Below, one piece after another: positions 5,519 through 5,715 of a stretch of DNA of 5,715 nucleotides. The notes beneath the pieces were generated by a model. It saw nothing but the letters and a program-made list of their open reading frames with translations. It did not search any database and had not been told where the DNA came from. The stretch's first letter is position 1. Each line of letters opens with the position of its first letter. Both the position numbers and the translations under genes were made by a program. The DNA is from Acetobacteraceae bacterium (GTDB taxonomy: Bacteria > Pseudomonadota > Alphaproteobacteria > Acetobacterales > Acetobacteraceae): positions 1-5,715 of the forward strand of contig JADGHI010000273.1 of assembly GCA_019689515.1 (NCBI GenBank). Direction: 5' to 3'.

Positions 5519-5619
5519 GGCCATCCCCTCCCCGTCCCGGCCGCGCTGCATGGCACGGCAGGGTTCGACCGCGATCATGGGCGCATGACGCGAGGGGAAC
5601 AACCGAAGGATGGATGGGA

Positions 5620-5694
5620 TGGTGGGCGCGAGAGGGATTGAACCTCTGACCTCCCCCGTGTCAGGGGGGCGCTCTCCCGCTGAGCTACGCGCCC
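5620..5694 (-). tRNA. tRNA-Val(GAC)
   Basis: The minus strand folds as a full cloverleaf of 72 nucleotides plus an encoded CCA. The acceptor stem is GGGCGCG (5688-5694) with CGCGCCC (5624-5630), the discriminator A is at 5623, and CCA is at 5620-5622. The D-arm is GCTC/GAGC. The anticodon stem is CCCCC/GGGGG with loop CTGACAC, giving anticodon GAC, which reads GUC valine codons. The T-arm is AGAGG/CCTCT with loop TTCAATC, and the variable loop has five bases. All stems pair perfectly. Its 3' end faces the Bug gene, about 100 bases away on the same strand. Confidence 0.97.
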
Positions 5695-5715
5695 GGTCCG
5701 GACGGGCCTCTTAGC

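Noticed and set aside
5519..5602. N-terminal extension of the Bug protein to ATG 5602
   Set aside because: It would place 28 hydrophilic residues before a textbook signal peptide, and the strong GGGGAGGGG ribosome-binding site lies inside it just before ATG 5518.
4505..5641. A 378-codon open frame on the plus strand
   Set aside because: It is antisense to the Bug gene and the edge of the tRNA, is Arg/His/Gly-rich, and shows no family features.
1..5715. CRISPR array, insertion sequence or toxin-antitoxin pair
   Set aside because: I saw no regularly spaced repeats, no transposase-like product and no recognisable toxin or antitoxin on either strand.

Overview
The window is GC-rich (roughly 70% by eye) with strongly G/C-ending codons. 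Its gene content (an orphan Bug/TctC-type periplasmic receptor beside a molybdenum hydroxylase large subunit) suggests an alphaproteobacterium of the Acetobacteraceae/Roseomonas kind. That taxonomic guess is inference; no marker gene is present.

The right two thirds (2000-5694) are well organised and all on the minus strand. In transcription order they hold tRNA-Val(GAC) with an encoded CCA end, a secreted Bug-family solute-binding protein, a GC hairpin, and a full-length xanthine dehydrogenase/CoxL-family molybdopterin-binding subunit. The CoxL-like protein has the form II signature AYRGAGR and the catalytic glutamate motif GCGEAG, so it is a molybdenum hydroxylase of unknown organic substrate and not a CO dehydrogenase. 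The [2Fe-2S] and FAD subunits that such enzymes need are not in the window. The Bug receptor may bring in or sense the carboxylate or aromatic acid that the enzyme handles, but this is a guess from position.

The left third (1-1999) has no large convincing gene. It has four low-to-moderate confidence items: the possible C-terminal tail of a gene entering from the left (ends at 71), a remarkable cluster of inverted repeats (97-307), a 67-codon minus-strand gene whose product has the layout of a Flp/type IVb prepilin (362-565), and a 49-codon minus-strand ORF (707-856). From 857 to 1999 I see only short, interrupted coding-like stretches and an AT-rich patch, consistent with decayed or intergenic DNA just beyond the 3' end of the CoxL-like gene.

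The points most worth checking are the hairpin cluster, the orphan prepilin-like gene, the solitary molybdenum hydroxylase subunit, and two minus-strand hairpins that are each followed directly by the same hexamer CTTGTG.
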